Below are positions 44,521-57,734 of a stretch of DNA of 64,000 bases, one piece after another. The DNA is taken from NCBI GenBank assembly GCA_933228675.1, contig OW121741.1, forward strand, positions 112,462,361 to 112,526,360. Reading direction: 5' to 3'. The stretch is from Stomorhina lunata (lineage: Eukaryota > Arthropoda > Insecta > Diptera > Rhiniidae). How positions within the stretch are numbered: the stretch's first letter is position 1; each line of letters starts with the position of its first letter. The position numbers were made by a program, and so were the translations under genes. A model generated the notes under the pieces. That model worked only from the letters and a program-made list of their open reading frames with translations, searched no databases and was not told the DNA's origin.

Positions 44521-45204
44521 TTCCATTTCCTTTCAAGAAAATATACTTTTTTTTATAGAATTACATTAAAAAAAATTGCAGTTTTGATAAAGAGCTGAAG
44601 TTGTTATTTTCTAAATTGTTTTCTTTTTTTAGGTTTCTTTTTCTTTGGGTTGTCATATTCAAAACAATTTGACGGGAAGTTAAGTTTTCAACAAAAACTC
44701 TTATTCTATTTAAACTATTACTTTCTGTAATAAAAAAATGTTTAATTTTTATTTTTAGTTAGAGTTAGAAAGCACGAAGGTTTAAAGTGGCTCTTAGTTT
44801 TTCCGCGTAATTATAAACTTTATTTAATTTAGAACAATTTAACTCAAACAGAACGCAACGACACAAACAGTCCAACCGAAAGCTGTGATGTGGACTATAC
44901 CATTTATTAAAATGTTCACCACAAAAAACTGAAAATTTCTGTTGCAAAAAAGTTTTAGTTTTTTTTTTCTTTTTTGAGAAAGTAAAAGGTATAATATCAC
45001 TAAAAAGGTAAAAAACTCAACGTCGAGTTCAAAAACTGTCAACATGTTATTTTTGGCCAAAGTGCAGACAAAAAAGTCATAGTATTGTCGACCTGTTTTT
45101 TGTTGGAGTAAGGGGAAATAGGAAGTGCAACTGATTCTGCTAAAAAAGAAAATAATTATAACTAACACAAGTGACCTATTCACAAAAATGTTCAAAAATT
45201 GCAC
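44521..45204. other. Unique DNA between family B arrays
   Basis: A/T-rich spacer. Frames of 60-121 codons on the minus strand have no recognisable domain or codon pattern and are not called. Confidence 0.45.
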
Positions 45205-47080
45205 AGTTTTAGAAATTTTCTGTCAAAAGTAAATTTTTGAAAAATTTGCTATTAAAAGTAAATTTTTGAAAAATTTCTTATTTAAAGTAAATTTTCGAAA
45301 AATTTCCTTTAAAAAGTAAATTTTCAAAAAATTTCCCATAAATAGTACACTTTTTAAAAATTTCCCATAAATAGTAAATTTTTGAAAAATTTCCTATAAT
45401 TAGTTAATTTTTGGAAAATTTCCTATAAATAGTAAATTTCTGAAAAGTTTCCTTTAAATAGTGAATTTTTTAGAAATTTCCTAAAAATAGTCAATTTTCG
45501 AAAAATTTTATATAAAAAGTAAATTTTTGAAAAATTTTTTATAAAAAGTAAATTTTTGAAAAATTCACTATAAATAGTAAATATTTGAAAAATTTCCTAT
45601 AAACAGTAAATTTTTGAAAAAATATCCTATAAGTAGTAAATTTCTGAAAAATTTCCTATAAAAAGTAAATTTTTTAAAAATTTCATATAAAGAGTAAATT
45701 TTTTAAAAATTTCCTATAAATAGTATTTTTTTTTAAATTTCCTAAAAATAGTAATTTTTTTGAAAATTTTCTATAAATAGTAAATTTTTGAAAAATTTCC
45801 TATAAAAAGAAAATTTTTGAGAAATTTCATATAAAAAATATTTTTTTTTTAAATTTCCTATAAATAGTATTTTTTTTTTAAATTCCTATAAATAGTCAAT
45901 TTTCAAAAAATTTTCTATAAAAAGTAAATTTTTGAAAAATTCACTATAAATAGTATATATTTGAAAAATTTCCTTTAAACAGTAAATTTTTGAAAAAGTA
46001 TCTAATAAGTAAATTTTTAAAAAATTTCCTATAAATCGTAAATTTTTTGAAAAATATCATATAAATAGTAATTTTTTTTTAAATTTCCTAAAAATAGTAA
46101 ATTTTTTAAAAATTTCCTATAAATTGTACATTTTTGAAAATTTTCTATAAATAGTAATTTTTTTTAAATTTCCTAAAAATAGTTATTTTTTTTTTAATTT
46201 TCTATAAATAGTAAATTTTTGAAAAATTTCCTATAAAAAGTAAATTTTTGAAAAATTTCCTATAAAAAGTAAATTTTTGAAAAATTTCCTATAAAAAGTA
46301 AATTTTTGAAAAATTTCCTATAAATAGTAAATTTTTGAAAAATTTCCTATAAATAGTAAATTTTTGAAAAATTTCCTATAAATAGTAAATATTTGAAAAA
46401 ATTCCTATAAATAGTAAATTTTTGAAAAATTTCCTATAAATAGTAAATTTTTGAAAAATTTCCTATAAATAGTAAATTTTTGAAAAATTTCCTATAAATA
46501 GTAAATTTTTGAAAAATTTCCTATAAATAGTAAATTTTTGAAAAATTTCCTATAAATAGTAAATATTTGAAAAAATTCCTATAAATAGTAAATTTTTGAA
46601 AAATTTCCTATAAATAGTAAATTTTTGAAAAATTTCCTATAAATAGTAAATTTTTGAAAAATTTCCTATAAATAGTAAATTTTTGAAAAATTTCCTATAA
46701 ATAGTAAATTTTTGAAAAATTTCCTATAAATAGTAAATTTTTGAAAAATTTCCTATAAATAGTAAATTTTTGAAAAATTTCCTATAAATAGTAAATTTTT
46801 GAAAAATTTCCTATAAATAGTAAATTTTTGAAAAATTTCCTATAAATAGTAAATTTTTGAAAAATTTCCTATAAATAGTAAATTTTTGAAAAAATTTCCT
46901 ATAAATAGTAAATTTTTGAAAAATTTACTTAAATAGTAAATTTTTCAAAAATTTACTATTTATAGTAAATTGTTCAAAAATTTACTATAAATAGTCAATT
47001 TTTTAAAAATTTTCGAAAAATAGTAAATTTTAAAAAAATTTCCTCTGAGTAGTAAATTTTTGAAAAATTTCCTTTTATAT
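45205..47080 (+). repeat. Satellite-like array, family B, forward, homogeneous 29-bp core
   Basis: The left half is diverged; 46200-46920 is nearly perfect 29-bp repeats. A variant block with AAATATTTGAAAAAATTCC at 46389 recurs at 46563, 174 bp (six units) later, a sign of recent local duplication. A short inverted patch lies at 46940-46990. Confidence 0.95.
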
Positions 47081-48657
47081 TATAAAGTAGATTGAAAAAC
47101 GTGTTTTTATACTGTCAAATATTTACCGTCCAAAATACCATATTTGTAAGTATTGACACAAACCGTGTGTAATAGTTATGTCACATGTTGTCCGAATCGT
47201 TAATTATTTACTTTTCTAAATGAATGAAGATTTCGAAAATTTTTCTTTAAATTGTCATCAAAAACTAAGTTTTTTTAGGAGTCTATGTATTTTGCTTCAC
47301 CTTAATTCCTATGTATGCGTTTATAGAATAATCGAGTTAGCTCCTTTTCATGCATCAGTACTAATACATAATCCTTGTCTTTTTTACTAAACTAAATACT
47401 AATACCAGCAACATTTTTCATTTAAAAAAAGAAGACTAAATACTAAAGACTATTTCTGTAAAAAAAGAAACTTTTTCTTTTGTATGCATTAAAAAAATAT
47501 GTATTCCGTTTTTTTTAGTAAGTTGTAGATAGTTGACATTTGACCTGATTTCTTGTTGAATTTTTAGCTTTTTTTAAGTTAAATTGTTTTAGAGCTTAGA
47601 CTTGTGTTTAAGCAGGTTTTTTTCTGAAAGTATATGTGATGGTAAAGTTATATGTACATAAATGTGTAGATATGAGACTGAAATGTCTTTAGATAAAAAG
47701 GGTTTTTTCAATTTCAAAAGTTTTAATTTTTTTCAATCTTTTTTTCATTTCATTTTAAAGTTTAATACCTCTATAAAAACACCCGTTATATACATAAATA
47801 CCGAGAGGCAGTTTTTCCTCGTCTTTGTATATATTTTCATGTATTTTGTATGTTAGTTGGACATTACTTTAAAATTGTGTATTTTTTCATTCAGATGTTG
47901 ATGATGACAAAATAGTTTCGCCCTTTTAGACTAGTAGGATATTTTTTTGGGGAAATATTTCACAATAAATATATAATGTTGGTTTCATGTTTTTGAGTAG
48001 AGGTGATATTTTTAGTGTTAACTTAACATATGGCCTTTGGCATCTGACACTGCTTTATCTTTTATATTTATTTATTTTTTTCCAAAAAATATAATTATGT
48101 ATTTAAAAATTACCTAAAGTGCTATGGACACTTTCCAGGAAAACAACTGAGTAATGTTATGAATTACAATTTTTTTTAAAATTTATTTGTATACGTATAC
48201 CAGTTATGGATGTGTAGTAAGGCGGAACTTTTGGTGAAGAACGTATCCATTCAGTATTTTATCTTAAAGATCTTAGGACTACGGTCTGGAGACCTTACTT
48301 CCAAACTCACCCGGTTGGATGAGGATTGAACAAACTATAAATTTGATGTTCAATGAGTACAGGAGTTATTTATTGTGAGACCATTAATTCGGTAAATTAA
48401 CAATTCAGATTTAGAAGGATTTTATCTAAGGACCCCATGGTCACTGGATTTATCAGACATTCTAGACCCTATATCTGTTTAGGGTTAATACATATCTTTT
48501 TATAAAAAGACTAAATGGTTATTAAAATTTATATATTTTTTCATTTTGAACAAAATTCTTAATATTCCATCATTTTTCTATAGAAAAAGAAAAAAAATCA
48601 TATTTTGACTTTTGACCTTGAAGAAGAAAGAGGTAAACTTGTCCAATTAAAAAAAAA
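47081..48657. other. Intergenic DNA, no gene recognised
   Basis: Non-satellite A/T-rich DNA. The 64-codon frame at 47662-47856 is F/K/N-rich and unsupported. Confidence 0.4.
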
Positions 48658-49366
48658 ACAAGTAAGAAAGTCGGTCAAGCCCGACCATACGGTACTCTTC
48701 ACCACTAAGGTCAAAGGTGTTATTTTTCCTGCATAAAGACAAATATTTGGTAAACATTTTCTCAAAACTTATATACTTAAGCTGTCATTTGGACTTATAT
48801 GAGAGCTAGGGTCAAATGTGGACCGATTATCTCGAAATTTAGCAAATTGATTACAGTTGCTATAATTATGTGTGCAAAATAAAAACTTGAAATTCTCATT
48901 ATCTTTAGATTTACGAGCGTTTTAGTGATTTTTGTCCCATTTAGTGCGTTTTTAAAGAAGAGTTTGTATGGGAGCTATAGTCAAATGTGAACCGATTTTG
49001 GTACAGTGATTTTAGTTTATATAAGCAGTATTTGTTTTAAATTTCATGAAAAAATATTGATATTTGTGGCCAATATATCAATTCCGCGAAGTGCGACCTA
49101 TGGGAGGTACCATAAACAATGGACCGATTTTGACTTATTTCAACAGCCATTATCAAAAAAGTTATCTGTGCCAAATTTCATCAAATTATCTTTAGAATTG
49201 CGACAAGGTTTATATGGGGGTCCGGACATTGCTAAATCGACTCAGAAAGTGATTATAAGTCTATTGGTATACTAAAATATGGGTCTATGACAAATATTTC
49301 TATGCGTTACAAACATCAGCACAAACTTATAATACCCTTTCTACCTTTGGTGGTGAAGGGTATAAC
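48658..49366 (+). repeat. Dispersed GGACCGAT repeat, uninterrupted copy
   Basis: Starts ACAAGTAAGAAAGTCGGTCA and ends GGTGGTGAAGGGTATAAC. Subterminal TTCACCACTAAGGT near the start is inverted as ACCTTTGGTGGTGAA near the end. Internal landmarks are ATGTGGACCGATTATCTCG, TTACGAGCGTTTTAGTG and GTATGGGAGCTATAGTC. Non-coding. It supplies the empty target site of the LOA insertion and matches the degenerate copy at 27355-28480. The class is unknown; the ends suggest a non-autonomous DNA element. Confidence 0.75.
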
Positions 49367-50424
49367 AATGTCGTGTACATTTCATATAGTTTGAGGAAAA
49401 TATTCACTATTACTTTTAAAAATTTTGAACATTGCAATGAATGGTACTATTAAACAAGCATATACTCAAATTATTACAAAAAAATCACATTTTCGCGAAA
49501 TTTTTCGATTTCAAATCTCGGGTACTGCGAATCCGTTAAAGATATCGACCTAATTTTTTTATATTTTATTCTTTCATTTGTTTGTTTTATGATACCGGAA
49601 AGCAAATGAATTATTTGTAATGTTTGTTGAAAAAAATTTAAAAAAAATTAAAAAATGGCTTTTGAAACCGGGCTAAGAAAAATATATATTTTCTAATAAA
49701 AAAAAAACATAGTAAACTAAAACAAAACAGGTCATAGAATTGTAAAAAATGTATTTATCCTTAAGTAAATTTTTTGGTTGCATTTTATTTGGCGTGTCAT
49801 CAAGGAAAATTGCAATAACTCTGAAACTACTTCATGGATTTTTAAGTTTGATAACCTAAAATAAAGCTACTTTAGTTTTAGTTTATATTATATTTAATTT
49901 TTTTTTAATTTTATTCTTAGTGGTTGAAATTTGGTCCAATTTTTTTCCATACAAAAAAGTTTAACACTTTGTATATTTACATATATATATATATATATAT
50001 ACATATATACATATTTACATAAACATTTAACTTTGTTGACTATTGAAATACATTTGACCTGAGATAGGGTATCATATAGACGGGCTTTAACACTATAATA
50101 CTAAAATGACGCCCTTTTCGATTTATTCCAATACATTGAATATTAACATACATTGTCCTAACTCGCATATTTAAAACTTTACAGGAGAAGGTCTAAAAGA
50201 TTTATAAAAGTTATTGACAAAATTTTACTTTCTTTAAATGCAGGTTATTTTTAAAATGAAGTTCAAATTTGGCTCTCAAAACTATTTTTAATTTATTAAA
50301 TTTTAAACATAAAAAACTTAATTGAGATAGACCTTATTAATCTCATTTCACAGTATAAATGCGACTTAGGGCTTTTATCTGTATTGATCAAAACAAATTA
50401 TATTAAGGAAAACTTACATAACGA
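49367..50424. other. Intergenic DNA, no gene recognised
   Basis: A/T-rich, with a (TA)n tract near 49980-50000. No coding signal. Confidence 0.4.
49978..50002. repeat. (TA)n microsatellite
   Basis: Uninterrupted alternating T and A, followed by CATATATACATA. Confidence 0.85.
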
Positions 50425-51370
50425 ATGTTTTCTATAGGAAAACTAGAGTTTTCTGTAGAAAAGCTTTTGATAGCGAATGTATTCTATAGAAAATCTTTCA
50501 ATAGCTAATGCTTTATACAGAAGATCTTTTGATATTAAAAATTTTCTATAGCAAATCTTTCTATACAAAATTTTCTTTCTATAGGACAGCTTTCGATATT
50601 ACAAATTTGACTTCGAATGTTTTCTATACGAAATCTTTCGATATTCAAAGTTTTATGAAGGAAATCAAAAGTTTTCTAAAAAGCCTTTCGACATCGATTT
50701 ATGTAGGAAATCTTTATATGTGACCCGGTCTATGAAAAGGTGGCTTATGACTTAAAAACAAAATTTCGAAAAATTAGCTAATTTTTCGACATTTTTAGCT
50801 AATTTTGTTTTTGAGTCATAAGCCACCTTTTCCCTTTTCATAGACGGGGTCACATATTTATATTGGCAGTTTTATATTGGAAAGCTCTTCATATAGAATG
50901 CTTTTAGTAAAAAGCTTTGGATATTAAGAGTAACTTTAAGGAAATCTGTTGATATAAAAGGTTTTCAAGAAGAAACTTTTTAATATCGAAAGTTTTCTAT
51001 AGAAAATCTTTCAATATCAAAAGTTTATTATGGGAAACCTTTTGACATCGAAAGTTTTTAAAAGGAAGCCATTTTTTTTGAAAGCTTTCGACATTGAATG
51101 TTTTTAGTAGAAAGCTTTTTATATCAAACGTTACCAATGGGAAAGCTTTTGATATTAACATTTTTCTCTGGAAAAGTTTAATAAATTTATTTTGAAGACA
51201 AATGTTTTGTATAAGAAATCTTTCTATATTGAAAGTTTATTATAGAAAAGCTTTTGACATCTATAGTTTTATATGAACAAATTTAGGATAAATAATGTCA
51301 GATTTTGATTGGAAAGCTTTCAATGTGGAATTGATATTCAAAGTTTTCTATCCAAAAAATGTTGTCAACA
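50425..51370. repeat. Highly diverged family A-like array
   Basis: Irregular repeats of TTTTCTATAGAAAA and CTTTCGATATT. Periodicity is only partly kept. A MITE (50717-50856) has inserted into it. Confidence 0.75.
50717..50856. mobile_element. 140-bp MITE with long terminal inverted repeats
   Basis: The left end TATGTGACCCGGTCTATGAA and right end TTCATAGACGGGGTCACATA are inverted copies, and the inversion continues inwards through GGTGGCTTATGACT and AAAACAAAATT. The right arm has about 8 additional bases (CCCTTTTC-like duplication). TTTA flanks both sides and may be the target duplication. Confidence 0.85.
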
Positions 51371-52214
51371 ATAGTTTAATATAGGAAATCTTATTCATCC
51401 AACCGAAAGCTGAAAGAATAGAGCTAGGGACTTTTTACATAAGACCAACTATATGTATATGAATTACAAATAAGTACTTGCTTTAATACCTTATAAGTTA
51501 TTCAGACGACAAACAAAAAAAAAAATATTCAAAAATGTATCCATATAAATTAAACATAAATTTTTTAGCCTATTTAAATCAATTGAAAAATTTCCATAAG
51601 CTTTTGTTTGATAAACATTAAACATAAAAATTCAAAACTTTTTTTGTGACAACTTTTAAAAACTACATAATAACTTAAGCGACATTTGGCTTTTATCTAA
51701 AATTTAGGCTGTCAGTTTGCATTTGAGACAAAAACATTAATGACAAAAAAATCACTATCTACTATAAAAAAATATCAAAGTTTTATTTATTCCTTCAAAG
51801 TCTTTTTTTTGTATATTTAACAGTAGAAAAGCAAAAAGAGCTCAAGTACATGTTGTAAAATTCAAACTTCAAACTATTAGACTGACAGAAACTCATACTT
51901 TTAGAACTGTGAGTCTATTGTATAAAACTTGACTTGATAGTTCTAGTATTATAAAAAAAAGAAAAAAATTCATAAACTGTTACTGAAATTACAAAAGAAA
52001 CTATAGATGGATATTTTGCTGCTACTAGTGATGATGAGGATGATGCTGTTGTTATTGCTTTCTTGCCTTTGGTTATAAATATGATGTGATACAAAGCGAG
52101 TAGATGCAATAGAAAAAGTCTTCTTTAATTTATTTTTACTTTAAATGGATCTTCCAACAGGGACATTTTAACTATGAAAGTGGAGATACATTTTCATTTG
52201 TTTAGTCTTTCTCA
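51371..52214. other. Intergenic DNA, no gene recognised
   Basis: A/T-rich spacer between arrays. The minus-strand frame 51915-52109 is unsupported. Confidence 0.4.
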
Positions 52215-53600
52215 AAAAATCATTACTCACATCATAGAAAATTTCTTAGTGATAATTTTTAATAAAAAAATTTTAGTGATAATTTTTACTAGAAACTTTA
52301 TTAGTGATAATTTTCTATAGAAAACTTCATAATGACAATTTTCATTAGAAAATTTCTTAATGATAATTTTCTATAGAAAATTTCATAATGATTATTTTCT
52401 ATAGAAAATTTCTCAATGATAATTTACTATCGAAAATTTCTTAATGATATTCTATAGCAAATTTCTTAATGATAATTTTGTATTAAAAATTTCTTTATGA
52501 TAATTTTTGTTTTAAATTCTTAATGATAATTATCTATAGAAAATTTCTTAATGATAATTTTCTATAAAAAAATTTCTTAATGAGAATTTTCTATATAAAA
52601 TTTCTTAATAATAATTTTCTATAGAAAATCTCTTAATTCTAATTTTCTATAGAACTTCTTTATAATAATTTTCTAAAGATAATTTCTTTATGATAATTTT
52701 CTATAGAAAATTTCTTTGTGATAATTTTCTATTAAAAATTTCTTTATAATAATTTTCTATAGAAAATTTCTTAATGATAATTTTTTATACAATATTTCTT
52801 AATTATAATTTTCTACAGAAAATGTCTTAATGATAATTTTCTATACAAAATTTCTTAATGATAATTTTCTATAGAAAATTTCTTAATGAACATTTTTTTA
52901 CAGAAAATTTCTTAATGAAAATTTTCTATAGAAAATTGCTTAATAATAATTTTATAGAAAAGTTCTTAATGACAGTTTTTTATCGAAAATTTGTTTTAAT
53001 TTCCAAAGGAAAGTTCTTAGGGATAAGTTTTTAAAGAAATTTTCTTAATTCTAGTTTTCTATAGAAAATTTTTAATGATTATTTTCTATAGAACATTTTT
53101 AATGATAATTTTCTATAGAAAATTTCTTAATGATAAGTTTCTATAGAAAATTTCCTAAAGAACATTTTTTAATGAAGTTTTCTTTAGAAAATTTTTCTTA
53201 TTTTCTTAATGAAAATTTTTCATACAAAATTTCTAAATGATAATTTTCTTTATAATTTTCTATAGAAAATTTCTTAATGATAATTTTCTATAGAAAATTT
53301 CTTAATGATAATTTTTTATAGAAAATTTCTTAATGATAATTTTCTATAGAAAATTTCTTAATGATAATTTTCTATAAAAAATTTCTTAATGATAATTTTC
53401 TACTGAAAATTTCTTTATGATAATTTTCTATAAAAAATTTCTTAATGGTAATTTTCTATAGAAAATTTCTTAATGATAATTTTCTATAGAAAATTTTTTA
53501 ATGATAATTTTCTATAGAAAATTTTTTAATGATAATTTTCTATAGAAAATTTCTTAATGATAATTTTCTATAGAAAATTTCTGTAGAAAATTTCCTAAGA
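52215..53600 (+). repeat. Satellite-like array, family C (TTAATGAT type), forward
   Basis: About 28-bp units: TTTTCTATAGAAAA plus TTTCTTAATGATAA. Most homogeneous at 53260-53580, more diverged to the left. Confidence 0.92.
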
Positions 53601-54374
53601 TTATTTAGATGGACTTGTGCAAAAACTCTGTGATGTAGCTATCATGTAGTCGAACATGATCGATTTGAATTCATTATTACTTGTAGTGATTTTGCTTTCT
53701 ACTCTGAGCTTGACTCGGCTTAGTTCTGGTATTATTTTGTGAATAATTTTTGCTTGTGTTGGCCAAAAAACAAAGAAAAAAAAACTAACACACAAAATAA
53801 ATATTTTAAGTGAATATGCATAAATTGTAAGGATAACTTGTAAGTGTTTATGTATCTTCAATGTATCTACAACTACATACATACATACATACATACATAT
53901 CTTCATGTACTACAAACATACAACTTGTAGTAATGTAGAACTTAGGGAGATGGAAAGAGAGATTATTATGATGCAAATGACAATATTTAAAATGTATTAA
54001 GATTGCGTTTGTTTGTTCGTTTGCCTGTTTGTATGCTTTTGTAATGTCATAAGAGACACTTGCTTGTATTTCTAAGAAAAGTTTTTGCTTTCTTTAATTT
54101 TTTTCAAGTGTTGATAGTAAGTTAAGATGTTTAAAGTATTTTGTCATAAAGTTATTGTTTTGTCTTTTGTAAAAGAAATCTTATTATATAATTTTTAGAA
54201 TATTTAGCTAAGTTTATTGAAGGCTTTAAAAGCTGAGATAAGACGATTGAAGTTTATATACTATATAAATATAGATGACAACAGTCGGCCTATGACAAGC
54301 AGTTATATATAATATATGGTTTAATTACATTAGTTTAGTTTGGTGCCGTTTACTTTTTATCTTGGGAATATATT
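53601..54374. other. Unique DNA between family C arrays
   Basis: No gene. Contains a (CATA)n microsatellite at 53875-53900. Confidence 0.45.
53875..53900. repeat. (CATA)n microsatellite
   Basis: Six uninterrupted tetranucleotide units. Confidence 0.85.
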
Positions 54375-56245
54375 TCTTACTGATATTTTTTTATAGAAAA
54401 TTCTTTGGTTTTGATTTTTTTTGGAAAATTTCTTGGTGATAATTTTCTATAGAAAATTTCTTGGTGATAATTTTCTATAGAAATTTTCTTGGTGATAATT
54501 TTTTGTAGAAAATTTTTTGGTGATAATTTTCTATAGAAAATTTCTTGGTGATAATTTTCTATAGAAAATGTTTTGGTGATAGTTTTTTATAGAAAATTTC
54601 TTACTGATCATTTTATATAACTTATAGAAAATAGAAAATTTCTTGATAATAATTTTCTATAGAAGATTTCTTCTTGGTTACAATTTTCTATTGAAGATTT
54701 CTTCGTGATAATTTTCTAAATAAAATTTTTTGGTGATAATTTTCTAAAAAAAATTTCTTGGTCATAATTTTCTATAAAAAATTTCTTGGTGGTAATTTTC
54801 TATAAAAAATTTCTTGGTGATAATTTTCTATACAAAATTTCTTGGTGATTATTTTTTATACAAAATTTCTTGGTGATATTTTTCTATAAAAAATTTTTGG
54901 AGGATAATTTTCATTTTAAATTTCTTGGTGATAATTTTCTATAGAACATTTCCTGGTTATAACTTTCTATAGAAAATTTTTTGGTCATAATTTTCTATGA
55001 AAATTTTCATGGTCATAATTTTATATAAAATTGCATGGTGATAATTTTCTATGGAAAATTTCTTGGTGATTATTTTCTATTGAACATTTTTTGGTGATAA
55101 TTTTATATAGAAAATTTTTCGGTCATAATTTTCTATAGAAAATTTCTTGGTGATAATTTTTTATAGAAAATTTTTTAGTGATAATTTTTTATAGAACATT
55201 TCATGGTGATAATTTTCTATAGAATATTTTTTAGTAATAGTTTTCTATAGAACATTTCTTGGTAATAATTAATCTTAATGAAAACTTTCTATGAAAAATT
55301 TCTTGATAAACATTTTTTCTGTAAAATTTCTTAATGATAATTTTCTATAGAAAATTTTTTGGTGATAATTTTCTACAAAACATTCCGTGGTGATAATTTT
55401 CTATAGAAAATTTCTTGGTCATAGTTTTCTATAGAAAATTTCTTGGTGATAATTTTTTACAGAAAATTTCTTGGTGATATTTTTTTATAGAAAATTTCTT
55501 GGTCATTATTTTCTATAGAAAATTTTAAATAATAATTTTCTAAAGAAAATTTCTTGGTGATAATTTCCTATAAAAAATTGTTCGATGATAATTTTCATTT
55601 TAAATTTCTTGGTGATAATTTTCTATAGAAAATTTCTTGGTGATAACTTTCTATAACAAATTTCTTGGTCATAATTTTTTATAAAAAATTTTTGGTCATA
55701 ATTATCTATACAAAATTTCTGGGTAATGATTTCTACAAACAATTTCTTGGTGATAATTTTCTATAGAAACACCTTTTGTGATAATTTTCTATAAAAAATT
55801 TCTTTAGAAAATTTCATGTTAATACTTTTTTATGAACATTTCTTGGTAATAAATTTTTAAAGAAAATTTCTTGGTAATAATTTTCTATAGAAAACTTCTT
55901 GGTGATAATGTTTTATAGAAAATTTCTTGGTGATAATTTTTTATAGAACATTTCTTGGTGATAATTATTTATAGAACAATTTATGCCAATAGTTTTCTAT
56001 AGAATATTTCTCAGTGGTAATTTTCTTAGGAGAACTTCTTAATGATAATTTACTATAAAAAATTTCTTGGTGATAATTTTCTATACAACATTTCTTGGGT
56101 ATAGTTATCTGGAAAAAACTCTTAATGATAATTTTCTATAATTTCTTGCTGATAATTTTCTATAGAAAATTTCTTGGTGATAATTTTCTATAGATCATTT
56201 GTTCGTGATGATTTTCTATAGAAAATTTCTTAGTAATAGTTTTTT
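54375..56245 (+). repeat. Satellite-like array, family C (TTGGTGAT type), forward
   Basis: About 28-bp units of TTTTCTATAGAAAA plus TTTCTTGGTGATAA. This differs from the array at 52215-53600 by a consistent AA to GG change in the spacer module. Confidence 0.92.
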
Positions 56246-57734
56246 TTTATCAAAATACTTCAAAGTCCCTAGAAGTCAATAGGGTCAACATAAACTAATC
56301 TAACTCAGTACAACAATCAAAATTTAAGTGTAGGGTATGAGCAAAAATGTTTAACATTTTCCTATTCCTTTACTTAAGAAAAAAAAAAACACAAGAAATA
56401 TCTATAGGCCTGTCTGGAAATTTCAAAAATGTCCTTTGTTGCTAGTGTAAATGTGTGTTGGAAGTACTAAAGAATCGAGTGCCAAAAAACTCAAAAAATT
56501 ATAATCAACCAAAAAGTATCAAGGCAACTTCATACATCATACCATTCGCCTTTAAAAGTCATGTCTTCTTGACTGTAACAATGTGGCTGACTGGTTGGTT
56601 GAAAAGTTGGTTAAATAGCTGGCATTGGTATGTTGGAAAGGCCTTTTCAGTTCTTATAAATTAAGCTATCGAACAAAGAGTGAGTGTGTGTAAGAGTAAG
56701 TGAGTTTAATGTTTTTTTTTGTCCTGATATCTAAAGTCTAAAGTAAAGTAGGGTGTGTCATGTCAAAAGTGGTTACATTAACTTAAATCTGATGTCAATC
56801 AAAAATTTAAAATGCAAAGTATAAAGGCAATCTTGTGCTTCTATGTTTTTTTTCTTATTTTTTTTTCTTACTAAGCACTCCCAGCAAAGCAACTCCTTTC
56901 TAAATACATCTTGATTTTTTTTAGCTCTGTCTTGTCTTAGTCCTTTGATTTTTTTTGTTGGTTCTCTTTAACCATCAACAACATTAGAATTATTTTACGA
57001 TTTTTGTTCTTAGTTTTTCCTCCAACAGGATGTTGAAAATTCATTTAAAATTTAAAAAAACAAAAAAAGAATCCTTCTAACAACAACATGTTTCAAAGGA
57101 TCAAACATATACACTTCAACTAACAAATGATTTTTGTTACAGGAATTGTTCACAGGCAGAGTAACTCAAAAAAAAAAAAAAAAAAAACTTCAAGCTTATC
57201 TTTATTTCCTTCATATTGTACAACACCATCAGTAAGTAAACGCCTTCTTCATAGTGTTTCTAACTAAAATTGCATTAGTTTTTCTTCTTCTTTAGGATAA
57301 ACTCTTTCTATGCACGAGTTTTGTGAATGTGCTTTAGTTTTACTTCTAGTTCAAGAAATGGCAAAAAAGTACAATATACTTTTTGGCAAAGGAGGAAAAA
57401 ATGGAGCAAAATCTAAAAATAAGACAAAAACTGAAGAAAACTTATGTAAAAATTGTGAAAAAGTAAAAAAAAAAAAATGTCGAAAAACTATTAAGAAAAC
57501 TGCTGACCTATGCGTGTTAGAAAATCCACAAATAGCTCCATCACTTTGGATATAATATGTTCAAAGTGTGTGTGAGAATAAGCACTTGTTACGAATTCAC
57601 AAAAATGCTTTCTAACATATGGTTTCAGATATGTTCAAAGTTGGGGTCAGGGATAAAAAAAAAGAATTTTAATTTAGTTTTGAAATTATCCATTATCACA
57701 AAAACAAACTATTTGCACTATTTTCAGATTTTTT
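56246..57734. other. Unique DNA between family C arrays
   Basis: No gene supported. The lysine-rich 81-codon frame at 57310-57555 lacks any recognised domain and sits in A-rich DNA. Confidence 0.4.

Noticed and set aside
44765..45204. Minus-strand frames of 60 and 121 codons
   Set aside because: F/L/K-rich composition typical of random A/T-rich DNA; no motif recognised.
49006..49275. 89-codon plus-strand frame
   Set aside because: Falls inside the non-coding dispersed repeat at 48658-49366 and is not kept open in the other copies.
57310..57555. Lysine/cysteine-containing 81-codon frame
   Set aside because: Sits in A-rich DNA between arrays; no domain, splice partner or regulatory context could be supported.
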